A stretch of 33,827 nucleotides of DNA from PGYR01 sp040264895. Its GTDB lineage: Bacteria; Bacteroidota; Ignavibacteria; Kapaibacteriales; UBA2268. Of the stretch, positions 9,388 to 18,753 are shown one piece after another. The stretch covers positions 1-33,827 of the forward strand of contig JBDQHL010000012.1 of assembly GCA_040264895.1 (NCBI GenBank), given 5' to 3'. Below the pieces are notes generated by a model. It had not been told where the DNA came from. It ran no database searches and saw nothing but the letters and a program-made list of their open reading frames with translations. The first letter of the stretch is position 1; each line of letters opens with the position of its first letter. The position numbers were made by a program, and so were the translations under genes.

Positions 9388-9960
9388 GTGAAAAAATCAG
9401 TTCTAGATTACGGACTTCGAGTTAGGTTACCGATCACAGTGTTGGTAATACTAATTGCGTATGCTATTACATTTTATGTCTCTCGTTCTGAAAGAGACGG
9501 CGTCGGATACAAACCAGATCAGCCAATCAATTTTTCTCATAAGCTACACGCAGGTGAAATGGGCATAGATTGTCAATATTGCCACGTTGGTGTTGAGAAG
9601 TCAAGACATGCAGTAGTGCCACAAGCAAGTACTTGTATGAATTGTCACACAATGGCTAAAACCGATAGCCCAGAAATAATAAAACTAACTGAATACTATG
9701 AGTCAGGTGAAGCTATTCCATGGAAAAGAGTTCACCAAGTACCCGAGTATGCTTACTTTAACCATAGTGCTCACGTCAATGCAGGAATTGATTGTGCATC
9801 TTGTCACGGCGATGTAGCTGCTATGGAAAAAATCGAACAAGTTCATGCATTCACTATGTCTAACTGTTTAAGTTGTCACCGTGAACCTCATGAAAAAATG
9901 CCTTACTTAGCTGATAAGATTAAGAAAGGACCAGAAGATTGTAGTGCTTGTCACAGATAA
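9388..9960 (+). CDS. actA: Alternative complex III subunit ActA, pentahaem cytochrome c
   Basis: A 190-residue protein anchored by one N-terminal helix (about 14-31) with five CXXCH haem c motifs: Cys62-His66, Cys83-His87, Cys136-His140, Cys160-His164 and Cys185-His189. Five haems is the expected number for ActA of alternative complex III, the menaquinol:cytochrome c/oxidase oxidoreductase that replaces complex bc1 in many Bacteroidota and relatives. The haem domain faces the periplasm and carries electrons from the ActB iron-sulphur chain. The start is GTG at 9388 with a short AGGAA stretch upstream; it gives a Lys-Lys n-region just before the anchor. It is the first gene of the respiratory operon and is followed within a few bases by the small Tat-like peptide gene. 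Confidence 0.95.
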   Translation: MKKSVLDYGLRVRLPITVLVILIAYAITFYVSRSERDGVGYKPDQPINFSHKLHAGEMGIDCQYCHVGVEKSRHAVVPQASTCMNCHTMAKTDSPEIIKLTEYYESGEAIPWKRVHQVPEYAYFNHSAHVNAGIDCASCHGDVAAMEKIEQVHAFTMSNCLSCHREPHEKMPYLADKIKKGPEDCSACHR

Positions 9961-9962
9961 TA

Positions 9963-10160
9963 ATGGTAAATGAAATGAACAACAAAAAAAGAAATTTCTT
10001 CAAAATTATGGGTGCTAGCGCTGTAGGTCTTTCAATGACTTCTTTGTTAAATGTTAAAAAAGCAGATGCAAAGCAAGTTAACCGCGTAAGTAATAATAGT
10101 GATAGTAAAATTGAAGTAAAAATTCACCCACAATCTGTTAAAAGAACAACAAAGGGTTAA
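9963..10160 (+). CDS. Small protein with Tat-like N-terminus between ActA and ActB
   Basis: A predicted 65-residue protein (61 if it starts at the in-frame ATG 9975). The N-terminus is basic, KKRNFFKIMGASAVGLSM, resembling a twin-arginine signal with Lys-Arg in place of Arg-Arg, followed by a short hydrophobic core and ADAK, a plausible cleavage region. The remaining 25-30 residues are polar and end in IHPQSVKRTTKG. It starts 2 bases after actA stops and ends 5 bases before actB starts, so it is clearly part of the operon. Comparable small TAT-target proteins sit next to molybdopterin oxidoreductase genes such as formate dehydrogenase. I infer a role with ActB (assembly, export or a small subunit), with no direct evidence. 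I do not recognise a named family. Confidence 0.7.
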   Translation: MVNEMNNKKRNFFKIMGASAVGLSMTSLLNVKKADAKQVNRVSNNSDSKIEVKIHPQSVKRTTKG

Positions 10161-10165
10161 GCTAA

Positions 10166-13100
10166 ATGAATAACTCAGTGGACAAAAATAAAAACCAAAT
10201 CGATTTGCCTGTGGTACAATCACAGTCAGAAACGAAACATTGGAAAAGCTTAGATTCTTATAATGACACTAATGATGAAAATCAACTTAGAGTCAAAGAC
10301 AATGAATTTGCTGAAGGTGCCGAGAATTTTGATATAAATTCAAAATCAAAATTTTCCCGTAGAAAATTTATGGGGCTAATGTCAGCTTCATCTGCTTTTG
10401 CTATGGCTGCTTGTACTGATTATCGCGACAAAGGAGAAATAGTTCCTTACGCTGATAAACCTGAAGAGGTTATTCCTGGAATACCTAATTATTATGCTTC
10501 TACTATTACCTCAGATGGTAAAGGCCAAGGAGTTTTAATTAAGGCTAGAGAAGGAAGACCGATATTAATTCAAGGTAATCCACAAGATCCAATCAACATA
10601 GGAAAGTTAGAACCGACTGCTATTGCTCGTATATTAGATATGTACGACCCGACTAGAGTTCAGTCACCTTTGAAAAAGCAAAATAATAAGTTAGTTCCAA
10701 CTAATTGGAATGAAATTGATAAAGAAATAGTAAAAATTTTGCAATCATCTGCTAATTCTGGTAAAGAAATTGCCTTAGTTACAGGTAAAGTTGTATCTCC
10801 TACATATGCAAAGTTAATTGAAGATTTTAAAGAAAAGTATCCAACGACTAATGTTTATTCTTATGAGATATTCAATGAGAATAACAGAGAAAACGCTTGG
10901 AAAAAATCATATGGTAATGGAAACTTCCCATTAATTGATTTAGAAAAAGCGTCAGTAATCGTTTCAATAGATTCTGACTTTCTAAGCACAGACGGTGAAG
11001 TAACTGAGAATGTTAGACAATTTGCAACAAACAGAGATGTTGACAATCCTGATAGCTATAGCAGATTTTATCATGTTGAGGGTTCATACTCACTAACGGG
11101 TTCTAATGCTGATTACAGAATGAGGTTAACTCCTGAAAATTACTTAGATGTAATTGCAGCACTAGTTAATCATTTTGCAAGTAAGCCTGGAATGCCTACA
11201 ATGTCTGGATTCAAATCTCTAGATTCATTAGCGAAAGAGAATAACTGGAAACCTGAAGCTGTTAAGAATTTATTAAATGACTTAGAAGCTAATAAAGGAA
11301 AAGCAATCGTCTTAGCTGGTAGACAACTACCAGAAAATATTCATTTAGCAGTTAATTACCTAAATGAATTAATAGGTGGTAGTAGCCTATATAGAACTGA
11401 TGCAAAAAGAGCTGAATCTTTAAAGTTATCATCTAATAGAGATCTAAAGCAATTAGCATCTAATTTGTCATCGGGAAAAGTTGGTGCATTGGTAACTTTA
11501 AATACCAATCCAGCATACAATATGCCGAATATTTTCAATGAAAGCACTCTTAGCAAAGTAAAAGCTCATATTGCTTTAACTGAATTTGAAAATGAAACTA
11601 CAAAAAATGCTAGTTATGTACTAGGTGTTAATCATGATATCGAATCATGGGGTGATGCTAAAACTAGAACTGGTATTTACACAACTCAACAACCAGTAAT
11701 ATCCACACTTTATAATACAAGACAAACTGAAGCAATATTGCTTAATTGGATTAATGGGGGTGAAAATTATACTGAAGGTATTTATCACAAGTACTTACAA
11801 AACAACTGGAAAAATAATATTTACCCAACTTTGGGTAAATCAGTTAATTTCAAAGAATTTTGGTTTGCAGCATTGCACGAAGGTGTTGTAACTTACAATG
11901 AGGTATCAGTTTCTATTAATACCTTTAACCAATCTTCAGTCACTGGGATTAAACCAAACAAGAAATCGAATTACACTGTTATTATACAAGAAAGTCCATA
12001 TATAAGAGACGGTAGATATGCCGGCAATGGTTTCTTACAAGAGTCACCACACCCTATCACAAAAATAACTTGGGATAACACTGCTATGATGTCTCCAGCT
12101 ACAGCTGAACAATTGGGAGTGAAAATGGGTGATTTGGTTGAAGTATCTCTTAATGGTGGTGCTGTCAAATTGCCAACTCTAATTCAACCGGGTATGGCTG
12201 AAAAAGTTATAGCTGTTGATTACGGATATGGAAGATCAAACAGTGGTGTAATAGCTAATAAAGTTGGATTTGATGTAAACCCACTTATGTCTGATAAAGG
12301 TATGTCAAAATGGGTATACACTGGAGCTAATGTTAAATCTACGGGCGAGTCCTATGATTTAGTCTCTGTTCAAGAGCATCACTCTTTAGATGATAACTTC
12401 TTAAGAACAGACATAAGAAAGAACCCTGAAGGTGAAGTTATTGGTGGTGGTGAGACTTTCGCCAGAGCTAGAAGTATAATTCAGGAAACGACATTAGACA
12501 AATACAAAGAAAATCCTAATATTTTACATGAACACGCACATGATGTGTTCAGTATAAACAAGGATTTTGAATATAATAATTTGAAATGGGCAATGTCCAT
12601 CGACTTAAGTAAGTGTACTGGCTGTAATGCTTGTAGTCTTGCTTGCTATGTAGAAAACAATATACCTGTTGTAGGTAAAGAGGAAGTTGGTGTAGGTCGT
12701 GAAATGGGATGGATGAGAATTGACAGATATTATGCTGGAACCCCTGAAGACCCTATCATGAGCAATCAACCAATGCTTTGTCAACACTGTGATAATGCTC
12801 CATGTGAGAATGTTTGTCCAGTAGTTGCTACTACACACAGTGAAGATGGTTTGAACCAAATGGTTTACAATAGATGTGTTGGTACAAGATATTGTGCTAA
12901 TAACTGCCCTTATAAAGTAAGAAGATTTAACTTCTTCGATTTTCGAGACAACTTGGCAAATGGATACTACAAAACTGAATCATCTAAAGTAATGATGAAT
13001 CCAGAAGTGTCTATAAGAGCTCGTGGTGTCATGGAAAAATGTACTTTCTGTGTTCAAAGATTATCGAAAGCAAAACAAATAGCAAGAGAAAAAGGAAAAG

Positions 13101-13321
13101 AACTGAAGGGCAGCGAAGTAACTGTTGCTTGTCAAGATGCTTGTCCTGCTAATGCAATTGTGTTTGGCGATGCAAATGAGAAAGGATCTAAGATACACGA
13201 GAGAAGAGAACACAATTTGGGTTATCATGTTCTAGACTTCTTGAACGTTAAACCAAATGTTACATATATCGCAAAATTAAGAAATACAGATTCATTGGGA
13301 GTAAAGAGTGAACACCATTGA
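10166..13321 (+). CDS. actB: Alternative complex III subunit ActB (molybdopterin-like plus iron-sulphur domains)
   Basis: A 1051-residue ACIII core subunit. It begins with the extension typical of TAT-variant molybdopterin oxidoreductases (HWKSLD at 25-30), then a Tat motif SRRKFM (64-69) with a hydrophobic core ending AMAAC (Cys83, possible lipid site). Residues about 85-760 are the molybdopterin oxidoreductase-like B1 domain, which in ACIII carries no molybdenum cofactor. The C-terminal B2 domain has four ferredoxin-like cysteine clusters: Cys817/820/823/827, Cys872/875/880/884, the CVGTRYCANNCP cluster, and CTFC with a distant CQDACP. Known ACIII carries three [4Fe-4S] and one [3Fe-4S] here, relaying electrons from quinol to ActA. 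The end overlaps actC by 14 bases. Confidence 0.95.
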   Translation: MNNSVDKNKNQIDLPVVQSQSETKHWKSLDSYNDTNDENQLRVKDNEFAEGAENFDINSKSKFSRRKFMGLMSASSAFAMAACTDYRDKGEIVPYADKPEEVIPGIPNYYASTITSDGKGQGVLIKAREGRPILIQGNPQDPINIGKLEPTAIARILDMYDPTRVQSPLKKQNNKLVPTNWNEIDKEIVKILQSSANSGKEIALVTGKVVSPTYAKLIEDFKEKYPTTNVYSYEIFNENNRENAWKKSYGNGNFPLIDLEKASVIVSIDSDFLSTDGEVTENVRQFATNRDVDNPDSYSRFYHVEGSYSLTGSNADYRMRLTPENYLDVIAALVNHFASKPGMPTMSGFKSLDSLAKENNWKPEAVKNLLNDLEANKGKAIVLAGRQLPENIHLAVNYLNELIGGSSLYRTDAKRAESLKLSSNRDLKQLASNLSSGKVGALVTLNTNPAYNMPNIFNESTLSKVKAHIALTEFENETTKNASYVLGVNHDIESWGDAKTRTGIYTTQQPVISTLYNTRQTEAILLNWINGGENYTEGIYHKYLQNNWKNNIYPTLGKSVNFKEFWFAALHEGVVTYNEVSVSINTFNQSSVTGIKPNKKSNYTVIIQESPYIRDGRYAGNGFLQESPHPITKITWDNTAMMSPATAEQLGVKMGDLVEVSLNGGAVKLPTLIQPGMAEKVIAVDYGYGRSNSGVIANKVGFDVNPLMSDKGMSKWVYTGANVKSTGESYDLVSVQEHHSLDDNFLRTDIRKNPEGEVIGGGETFARARSIIQETTLDKYKENPNILHEHAHDVFSINKDFEYNNLKWAMSIDLSKCTGCNACSLACYVENNIPVVGKEEVGVGREMGWMRIDRYYAGTPEDPIMSNQPMLCQHCDNAPCENVCPVVATTHSEDGLNQMVYNRCVGTRYCANNCPYKVRRFNFFDFRDNLANGYYKTESSKVMMNPEVSIRARGVMEKCTFCVQRLSKAKQIAREKGKELKGSEVTVACQDACPANAIVFGDANEKGSKIHERREHNLGYHVLDFLNVKPNVTYIAKLRNTDSLGVKSEHH

Positions 13322-14687
13322 TTACACAAAGAATGAGGTATTTGTAGAAGGGAATAGGACCCTGAAGCAAATCGATGATGTTATCATCGCACCCTTAGAC
13401 AGGATTCCAAATCTGAAATTTTTCATAGCATTAGGTTTCACATTAACATTATTGTTAATAGGAACTGTTGCTATCGGACTTTCATTTTACTATGGTACCG
13501 GTCTTTGGGGTAACAACAATCCAGTTGGGTGGGCTTGGCCTATCGTAAATTTCGTATTCTGGGTTGGTATTGGTCACGCTGGTACATTGATTTCAGCAAT
13601 TTTATTCCTATTACGTCAAAAATGGCGTAACGGGATTGCAAGATTTGCAGAGGCAATGACCATATTTGCCGTTATTACTGCATTAATATTCCCGATTATT
13701 CACACTGGTCGTCCTTGGATTGCAGCTGTTTACTTATTGCCATATCCAAACCAACACGCTGTGTGGGTTAACTTTAATTCACCACTACTCTGGGATGTAT
13801 TTGCAGTATCGACTTATTTCACAGTATCATTAGTATTCTGGTATGTAGGTTTAATTCCTGACTTTGCTGTACTAAGAGATAGAGCTACTGGTAAAATTAA
13901 AAAAGTTATATATTCAATCTTCAGTTTAGGTTGGAGATTTTCAAACAGACACTGGCAACATTATGAGATGACTTACCTTATTTTAGCAGGTTTGGCAACT
14001 CCTTTAGTATTGTCAGTACACACAATCGTATCATTTGACTTTGCTGTTTCAATCTTACCTGGTTGGCACACAACTATATTCCCGCCTTACTTTGTTGCGG
14101 GTGCAATTTTCTCCGGATTTGCAATGGTGCAAAACTCATTGGTTGTAATTAGAAATGTATTTGATATGCAAGACTTGATTCCTTTGAACACACTGGAAAC
14201 AATGAATAAAATTATATTACTAACTGGTACCATGGTAGGGTATGCTTACTCTATGGAATTCTTCATTGCTTGGTATTCAGGAAGTCAACCAGAATATTTC
14301 ACATTTGTTAACAGAGCATTTGGTCCTTACTCGTGGGCTTATTGGATAATGTTTAGCTGTAATGTGTTTATTCCACAATTATTCTGGTTTAAGAAAGTTA
14401 GAAGAAGCATTCCATTAATGTTTATCATTGCAATATTTGTAAATATTGGTATGTGGTTCGAGAGATTTGTAATTACTGTTACTTCTCTTTCAAGAGATTA
14501 CTTACCATCAAGTTGGGCGTATTATTCACCAACAATAGTAGATATAGCAATTTTACTAGGTAGTTTTGGATTGTTCTTCACACTTACATTACTATTTACT
14601 AGGTTCTTACCGTCAATAGCAATCGCAGAGATAAAAGCTGTTTCGGAAGGAGCTCAACCTTCACATCATGGAGGAGATCATGAGTAA
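13308..14687 (+). CDS. actC: Alternative complex III subunit ActC (NrfD/PsrC-like quinol-site subunit)
   Basis: A 459-residue integral membrane protein of the NrfD/PsrC family with about ten predicted helices. Conserved features include WVGIGHAGTLISA and the HTGRPW segment (helices 2-3), and SVHTIVSFDFAVSILPGWH near the middle. In ACIII structures this subunit forms the periplasmic-side quinol-binding site near the [3Fe-4S] cluster of ActB. The GTG start at 13308 lies inside the end of actB, preceded by GGGAG about 10 bases upstream, so the two are translationally coupled. The end overlaps the start of actDE by 8 bases. Confidence 0.94.
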   Translation: MNTIDYTKNEVFVEGNRTLKQIDDVIIAPLDRIPNLKFFIALGFTLTLLLIGTVAIGLSFYYGTGLWGNNNPVGWAWPIVNFVFWVGIGHAGTLISAILFLLRQKWRNGIARFAEAMTIFAVITALIFPIIHTGRPWIAAVYLLPYPNQHAVWVNFNSPLLWDVFAVSTYFTVSLVFWYVGLIPDFAVLRDRATGKIKKVIYSIFSLGWRFSNRHWQHYEMTYLILAGLATPLVLSVHTIVSFDFAVSILPGWHTTIFPPYFVAGAIFSGFAMVQNSLVVIRNVFDMQDLIPLNTLETMNKIILLTGTMVGYAYSMEFFIAWYSGSQPEYFTFVNRAFGPYSWAYWIMFSCNVFIPQLFWFKKVRRSIPLMFIIAIFVNIGMWFERFVITVTSLSRDYLPSSWAYYSPTIVDIAILLGSFGLFFTLTLLFTRFLPSIAIAEIKAVSEGAQPSHHGGDHE

Positions 14688-15813
14688 GTTATATTCTATA
14701 GCGGCTCTATTCGATACTCCAAATAGTATTATGGACGCTGCGGCGAAAGTACAAGACGCTGGTTATGAAAATTATGATGTAAATACACCTTATCCAGTCC
14801 ACGGAATGGATGATCAGATGAAGTTAAGACCTTCAAAAATGGGTTATTACACTATAACTATTGGTCTAACTTTTATGTCGTTAATGTTATTCTTTATGTA
14901 TTGGGTTTATAATATTGACTACCCTCAAGTAATTGGTGGTAAACCATTGTTACCACTACCTGCATTTGTACCTATCTTGTTTGAGGTAACAATTCTGACA
15001 GGTGCTGTATTGACTGTGGCAATTATGTTAATTTTCTATTTCAAATTCCCTAATAATTCGCATCCCTTACACGATACGGATTATATGAAAGCAGTATCTT
15101 CTGATAAGTTTGGTATTTGTATAGAAGCAACTGACCCTAAGTTTGATATTAATGCAGTTAAAAAGTTTTTAAAATCAATTGGTGCAAGTAAGGTAGATGA
15201 AATCTACTTTGATGAGGAAGAGGTAAGTCATAAAAATAAGGTGTTAGAACCAAAATTTGTGATAGGACTTATTGCTATTGCTGGATTTACTTCACTCAGT
15301 GTTTATCTGCACATGAATAAGGTACTTTATCTTCCACCATTCGACTGGATGTTAGTACAACACAAAGTAACTGCTCAAGATCATTCAGATTTCTTTGATG
15401 ATGGTATTAGCTCAAGACCTCCAGTGGAAGGTTCTGTAGCTAGAGGTTTTATGCCATATCTTTATTCTGATGACATTGAAGGTGCATCTGAAAATTTACA
15501 GAACCCTTACCCAGCAACTGCAGAAAACATAGAATTAGGAAAAAGAAAGTATCTAACTTATTGTAGTCCCTGTCACGGTGATTTGGCAAAAGGTAATTCC
15601 AGATTGAATGGTCAATTCCCTAATGGCCCAACCCTACATTCTGACAAAGTGGTAAACTGGACGGATGGTAGATTATACCACGTTATCACTCAAGGACAAA
15701 ATGTGATGCCTGGGTACAAACAGACTGTTACACGGAAAGAAAGATGGTCAATAGTCAATTATGTTAGAACATTGCAAAGAGCTTTAGATGCAAAAGAGGA
15801 GGATATGCAATGA
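14680..15813 (+). CDS. ActD-ActE fusion: DUF3341 membrane subunit joined to monohaem cytochrome c
   Basis: A single 377-residue frame joins two ACIII subunits usually encoded apart. Residues 1-185 match ActD (DUF3341): soluble start LYSIAALFDTPNSIMDAA, the HGMDDQM/LRPSKMGYYTI segment, and two helices (57-77, 95-122). Residues 186-377 match ActE: an anchor helix (192-210), a linker, then a cytochrome c domain with CSPCH (Cys295, Cys298, His299) and likely axial Met343 in NVMPGY. I chose ATG 14680 because GGAGGA sits about 5 bases upstream; the ATG at 14668 has no such site. There is no internal stop or frame break at the junction. It overlaps actC by 8 bases and actF by 4. ActD packs against the membrane core; ActE passes electrons outward. 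Confidence 0.9.
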   Translation: MSKLYSIAALFDTPNSIMDAAAKVQDAGYENYDVNTPYPVHGMDDQMKLRPSKMGYYTITIGLTFMSLMLFFMYWVYNIDYPQVIGGKPLLPLPAFVPILFEVTILTGAVLTVAIMLIFYFKFPNNSHPLHDTDYMKAVSSDKFGICIEATDPKFDINAVKKFLKSIGASKVDEIYFDEEEVSHKNKVLEPKFVIGLIAIAGFTSLSVYLHMNKVLYLPPFDWMLVQHKVTAQDHSDFFDDGISSRPPVEGSVARGFMPYLYSDDIEGASENLQNPYPATAENIELGKRKYLTYCSPCHGDLAKGNSRLNGQFPNGPTLHSDKVVNWTDGRLYHVITQGQNVMPGYKQTVTRKERWSIVNYVRTLQRALDAKEEDMQ

Positions 15814-17012
15814 GTAACCACGAAACTACTATGAATTATCAAAAGAAAGATTTACCTAAGGGTATTTTAATAAAGGGCGTTATTTTATTAGCATTAGGAC
15901 TAGCTGCAGCAGTATTTGCTTATCAAGTTGATCCATTGCGTGCATCATTCAACAACTTAATATCATTATTATTAGTTGTTAGTGTTGGAATGGGAGCTAT
16001 ATTCCTTGTAGCATTGGAACACATTGTTGGTGCTGTATGGAGCGTTCCATTCAGAAGGATTGCTGAACATCAAAGTTTTATATTTTTAGCTACACCTTTG
16101 TTAGCTATTCCAGTAATTTTTAATATGCATGATATGTATCACTGGACACATTTGGAAGAAGTATTATCTGACCCAATATTATATCAAAAATCTCCTTACC
16201 TTAACGACTCCTTTTTCATAGGTCGTTCAATAGGTATTTTTGTTATTATGTCTATTTTTATGTTCATGTTCTACAGAAATTCTAAGAAACAAGACGAAAC
16301 CAAAAGCCAAAAAACAAGTAAATTTAATGCTGTGCTTTCAGCACCATTTATGATGATCTTTGCTATTAGTATTACAATAGTAGCTATCGATTATGCAATG
16401 AGTTTAGAGCCACACTGGTTCTCTACAATATTTGGTGTCTATTATTTTGCTGGAACTTTTGCTACAGCAATTGCAGTACTAACTTTATTAGTATTGAATT
16501 TAAAACATAATGGTAACTTGGTCGGTAAGATCAACGGTAATCACTACTACAGCCTTGGTGGGTTGATGTTTGCATTTACTGCCTTTTGGATGTACATGGC
16601 ATTCTCACAATATATGTTAATATGGTACGCTAATATACCAGAGGAAACATTTTGGTTTCTACCAAGAATGGAACATGGTTGGGAATACATGTCAATTGCA
16701 TTGATATTTATCAAATTTGTAATTCCATTTGGATTGTTACTTAACAGAAACTCAAAAATGAATCCAAGCAGATTGAAATTAGCTGCTTACTGGATAATTG
16801 GTGCTCACATTTATGATATGTATTGGTTAGTTATGCCAACTTACAATCATGCTAGTGGTACACATGGGCCAGTATTCGGTTGGATGGAATTAGGCTTTGT
16901 TGCCTTGTCAGCTGGAATTATAATGGTTGTTTACTATTTGGCTGCCAATAAGAAGAATCACTTACCAATTGGTGACCCCAAGTTGCAACGTGGTTTAGAT
17001 TTTCATTTATAA
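15810..17012 (+). CDS. actF: Alternative complex III subunit ActF (second NrfD-like membrane subunit)
   Basis: A 400-residue polytopic membrane protein with about ten helices, the ActC-related second membrane core of ACIII. Its signature is DYAMSLEPHWFSTIFG near residue 195, conserved in ActF. Other family-typical parts are VALEHIVGAVWSVPFRRIAE (about 67-86) and the HDMYHW loop. In solved complexes ActF sits beside ActC and may take part in proton movement rather than quinol oxidation. Its ATG overlaps the actDE stop as ATGA, so translation is coupled. It closes the act set and is followed 20 bases later by an additional cytochrome c gene. Confidence 0.94.
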   Translation: MSNHETTMNYQKKDLPKGILIKGVILLALGLAAAVFAYQVDPLRASFNNLISLLLVVSVGMGAIFLVALEHIVGAVWSVPFRRIAEHQSFIFLATPLLAIPVIFNMHDMYHWTHLEEVLSDPILYQKSPYLNDSFFIGRSIGIFVIMSIFMFMFYRNSKKQDETKSQKTSKFNAVLSAPFMMIFAISITIVAIDYAMSLEPHWFSTIFGVYYFAGTFATAIAVLTLLVLNLKHNGNLVGKINGNHYYSLGGLMFAFTAFWMYMAFSQYMLIWYANIPEETFWFLPRMEHGWEYMSIALIFIKFVIPFGLLLNRNSKMNPSRLKLAAYWIIGAHIYDMYWLVMPTYNHASGTHGPVFGWMELGFVALSAGIIMVVYYLAANKKNHLPIGDPKLQRGLDFHL

Positions 17013-17032
17013 TAATTAGCAATTGAGATACA

Positions 17033-17950
17033 ATGTCTGAAAATAAAAAATATCAAACTGAAGTAAACTTCAAAAAAATATTTACTTCTCCTTCAAGATG
17101 GATGGGATTAATATATGTTGTTGTGCTTATTTCTATTATTATAGCTGGTAGGTACTATGTTCAACATCAAGACTATATGTCTGATAATGACCCTATGTAT
17201 AATAATTCTTTGCCCGAAAGGCAAATGGATGTGAAACAACAAAAAGGACAGAAACAAGAAGGTGTTGATGTAATGACAGTAGGAATGTCACCATCTGAAG
17301 AGTTAATCAATACTGGTAAAGAATTATACGCAAATAATTGTGCCTCTTGTCATGGAGATGAGGGTATGGGAAATGGACCAGCTGGTGGCGGATTAAATCC
17401 AGCACCTAGAAATTTCCACGAAGAAGAAGGTTGGACAAATGGTAGAAGTTTTGCAGATATGTACAAAACTTTAGAGGAAGGAATAGTTGAGAATGGGATG
17501 AACTCTTATAATCAACTTACAGTACAAGAAAGAATTGGTATTATTCATTATGTTAGATCTTTTGTAGACTTTCCTGAAATAGATGAAGAAGAGTTATCTA
17601 CTTTAGATTTGACTTATTCATTAGCAGATGGAAGAACTACAAATAATCAAATCACTATTGAAAATGCTACTCAATTAGTTTCAAAAGAGAACACTGAAGG
17701 TTTAGATAAGCTTGTAGCCCAAGCTGAAAATTCTAACAAAGAACTATTACAGAATAGTTCAAGTGAAATAGAAAGGGTTGTATATATGTTTAACAAAGAT
17801 ATGTCTTGGAAAGGAGATGTCTCTAGATTTAAGAATTTAGTTCTTAGTGATTTAGTTGACAATGGCTTCAATTCAAGTGTAGTATATCTATCTGACGAAG
17901 AGTGGAATCAACTTCACTCACAACTATTAGATGTTTACGCAGCTAACTAA
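17033..17950 (+). CDS. Membrane-anchored monohaem cytochrome c with a C-terminal extension
   Basis: A 305-residue protein with an N-terminal anchor helix (about 23-41), a periplasmic linker, and one class I-like cytochrome c domain (about 85-180) containing CASCH (Cys103, Cys106, His107) and the usual closing helix IGIIHYVRSF. The likely sixth ligand is Met in ENGMNSY. Residues about 185-305 form an acidic, mostly helical extension I do not recognise; it has no haem motif. The gene lies between actF and the SCO gene, so it is well placed to carry electrons from ACIII to the oxidase CuA centre, whose subunit II has no cytochrome domain of its own. It is not simply the missing ActE, because an ActE domain is already fused to ActD. 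Confidence 0.88.
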   Translation: MSENKKYQTEVNFKKIFTSPSRWMGLIYVVVLISIIIAGRYYVQHQDYMSDNDPMYNNSLPERQMDVKQQKGQKQEGVDVMTVGMSPSEELINTGKELYANNCASCHGDEGMGNGPAGGGLNPAPRNFHEEEGWTNGRSFADMYKTLEEGIVENGMNSYNQLTVQERIGIIHYVRSFVDFPEIDEEELSTLDLTYSLADGRTTNNQITIENATQLVSKENTEGLDKLVAQAENSNKELLQNSSSEIERVVYMFNKDMSWKGDVSRFKNLVLSDLVDNGFNSSVVYLSDEEWNQLHSQLLDVYAAN

Positions 17951-17964
17951 ATACAACTAAATTA

Positions 17965-18753
17965 ATGTTCTATAAAATACTTGCTCTTTACATATTAATA
18001 CCAACAATTTTGTTATCTCAAAAAGAGGCTAATGAAAAGATTGGTGTTGAAGAAAAACTAGGTGAATATATACCTAAAGATGTCAAATTTACAAATTCCG
18101 ATGGTGAAGTTGTAGAATTGATGGACGTATTAAACGGTAAACCTGCAGTTATCTCTATGGTCTACTTTAATTGTCCTGGTATATGTAGCCCATTGTTAGA
18201 AGGATTCGCTGAGGTTATCGAATCTACGGATATGATACCTGGTGAGGATTACACTGCCATTTCAATAAGTTTTGATCACAAGGAAGATAGTAAATTGTCT
18301 TCTAAGTGGAAAAAAAATTATTTGGATGGGATGAAAAGGGAAATTAATCCAAATGGTTGGAAGTTTATGACTGGAGATAGTATTCAGATTGATAAGCTTA
18401 CCAGTGCAATAGGATTTAACTTCTCTGCAGAGGGTGAAAAAGACTACTTACATAGCGCAATTCTTGTAGTTTTATCGCCTGATGGAAAGATAACTAGATA
18501 CCACAATGGTACAGAGTTTCTTCCGTTTAATTTTAAGATGTCTATAATAGAAGCAAATAAAGGTGTGGCTCAGCCAACCATTAATAACTTCTTAGAACTT
18601 TGTTTTAAATATGATCCGGAAGGAAGAAGTTACGTTTTAAATTTACTGCCAATTGTTGGTGGTACGGTGACTCTAACACTACTTATCTTTATTGGATATT
18701 TAGTGATTTCATCAAAGAAAGAAAAAAATAAATCGGAGAGTGTTGCGAGATGA
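17965..18753 (+). CDS. SCO1/SenC-family copper chaperone for CuA
   Basis: A 262-residue SCO protein that inserts copper into, or reduces, the CuA site of oxidase subunit II. The thioredoxin-like fold carries the CPGIC motif (Cys70, Cys74) and the distal His163 in YLHSA, the three copper ligands of the family. It has an N-terminal signal (ILALYILIPTILLSQ) and, unusually placed, a C-terminal membrane helix (about 228-250) followed by a Lys-rich tail, so the copper domain is tethered from its C-terminus. It ends in an ATGA overlap with the subunit I gene, showing tight coupling to the oxidase it serves. Confidence 0.94.
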   Translation: MFYKILALYILIPTILLSQKEANEKIGVEEKLGEYIPKDVKFTNSDGEVVELMDVLNGKPAVISMVYFNCPGICSPLLEGFAEVIESTDMIPGEDYTAISISFDHKEDSKLSSKWKKNYLDGMKREINPNGWKFMTGDSIQIDKLTSAIGFNFSAEGEKDYLHSAILVVLSPDGKITRYHNGTEFLPFNFKMSIIEANKGVAQPTINNFLELCFKYDPEGRSYVLNLLPIVGGTVTLTLLIFIGYLVISSKKEKNKSESVAR

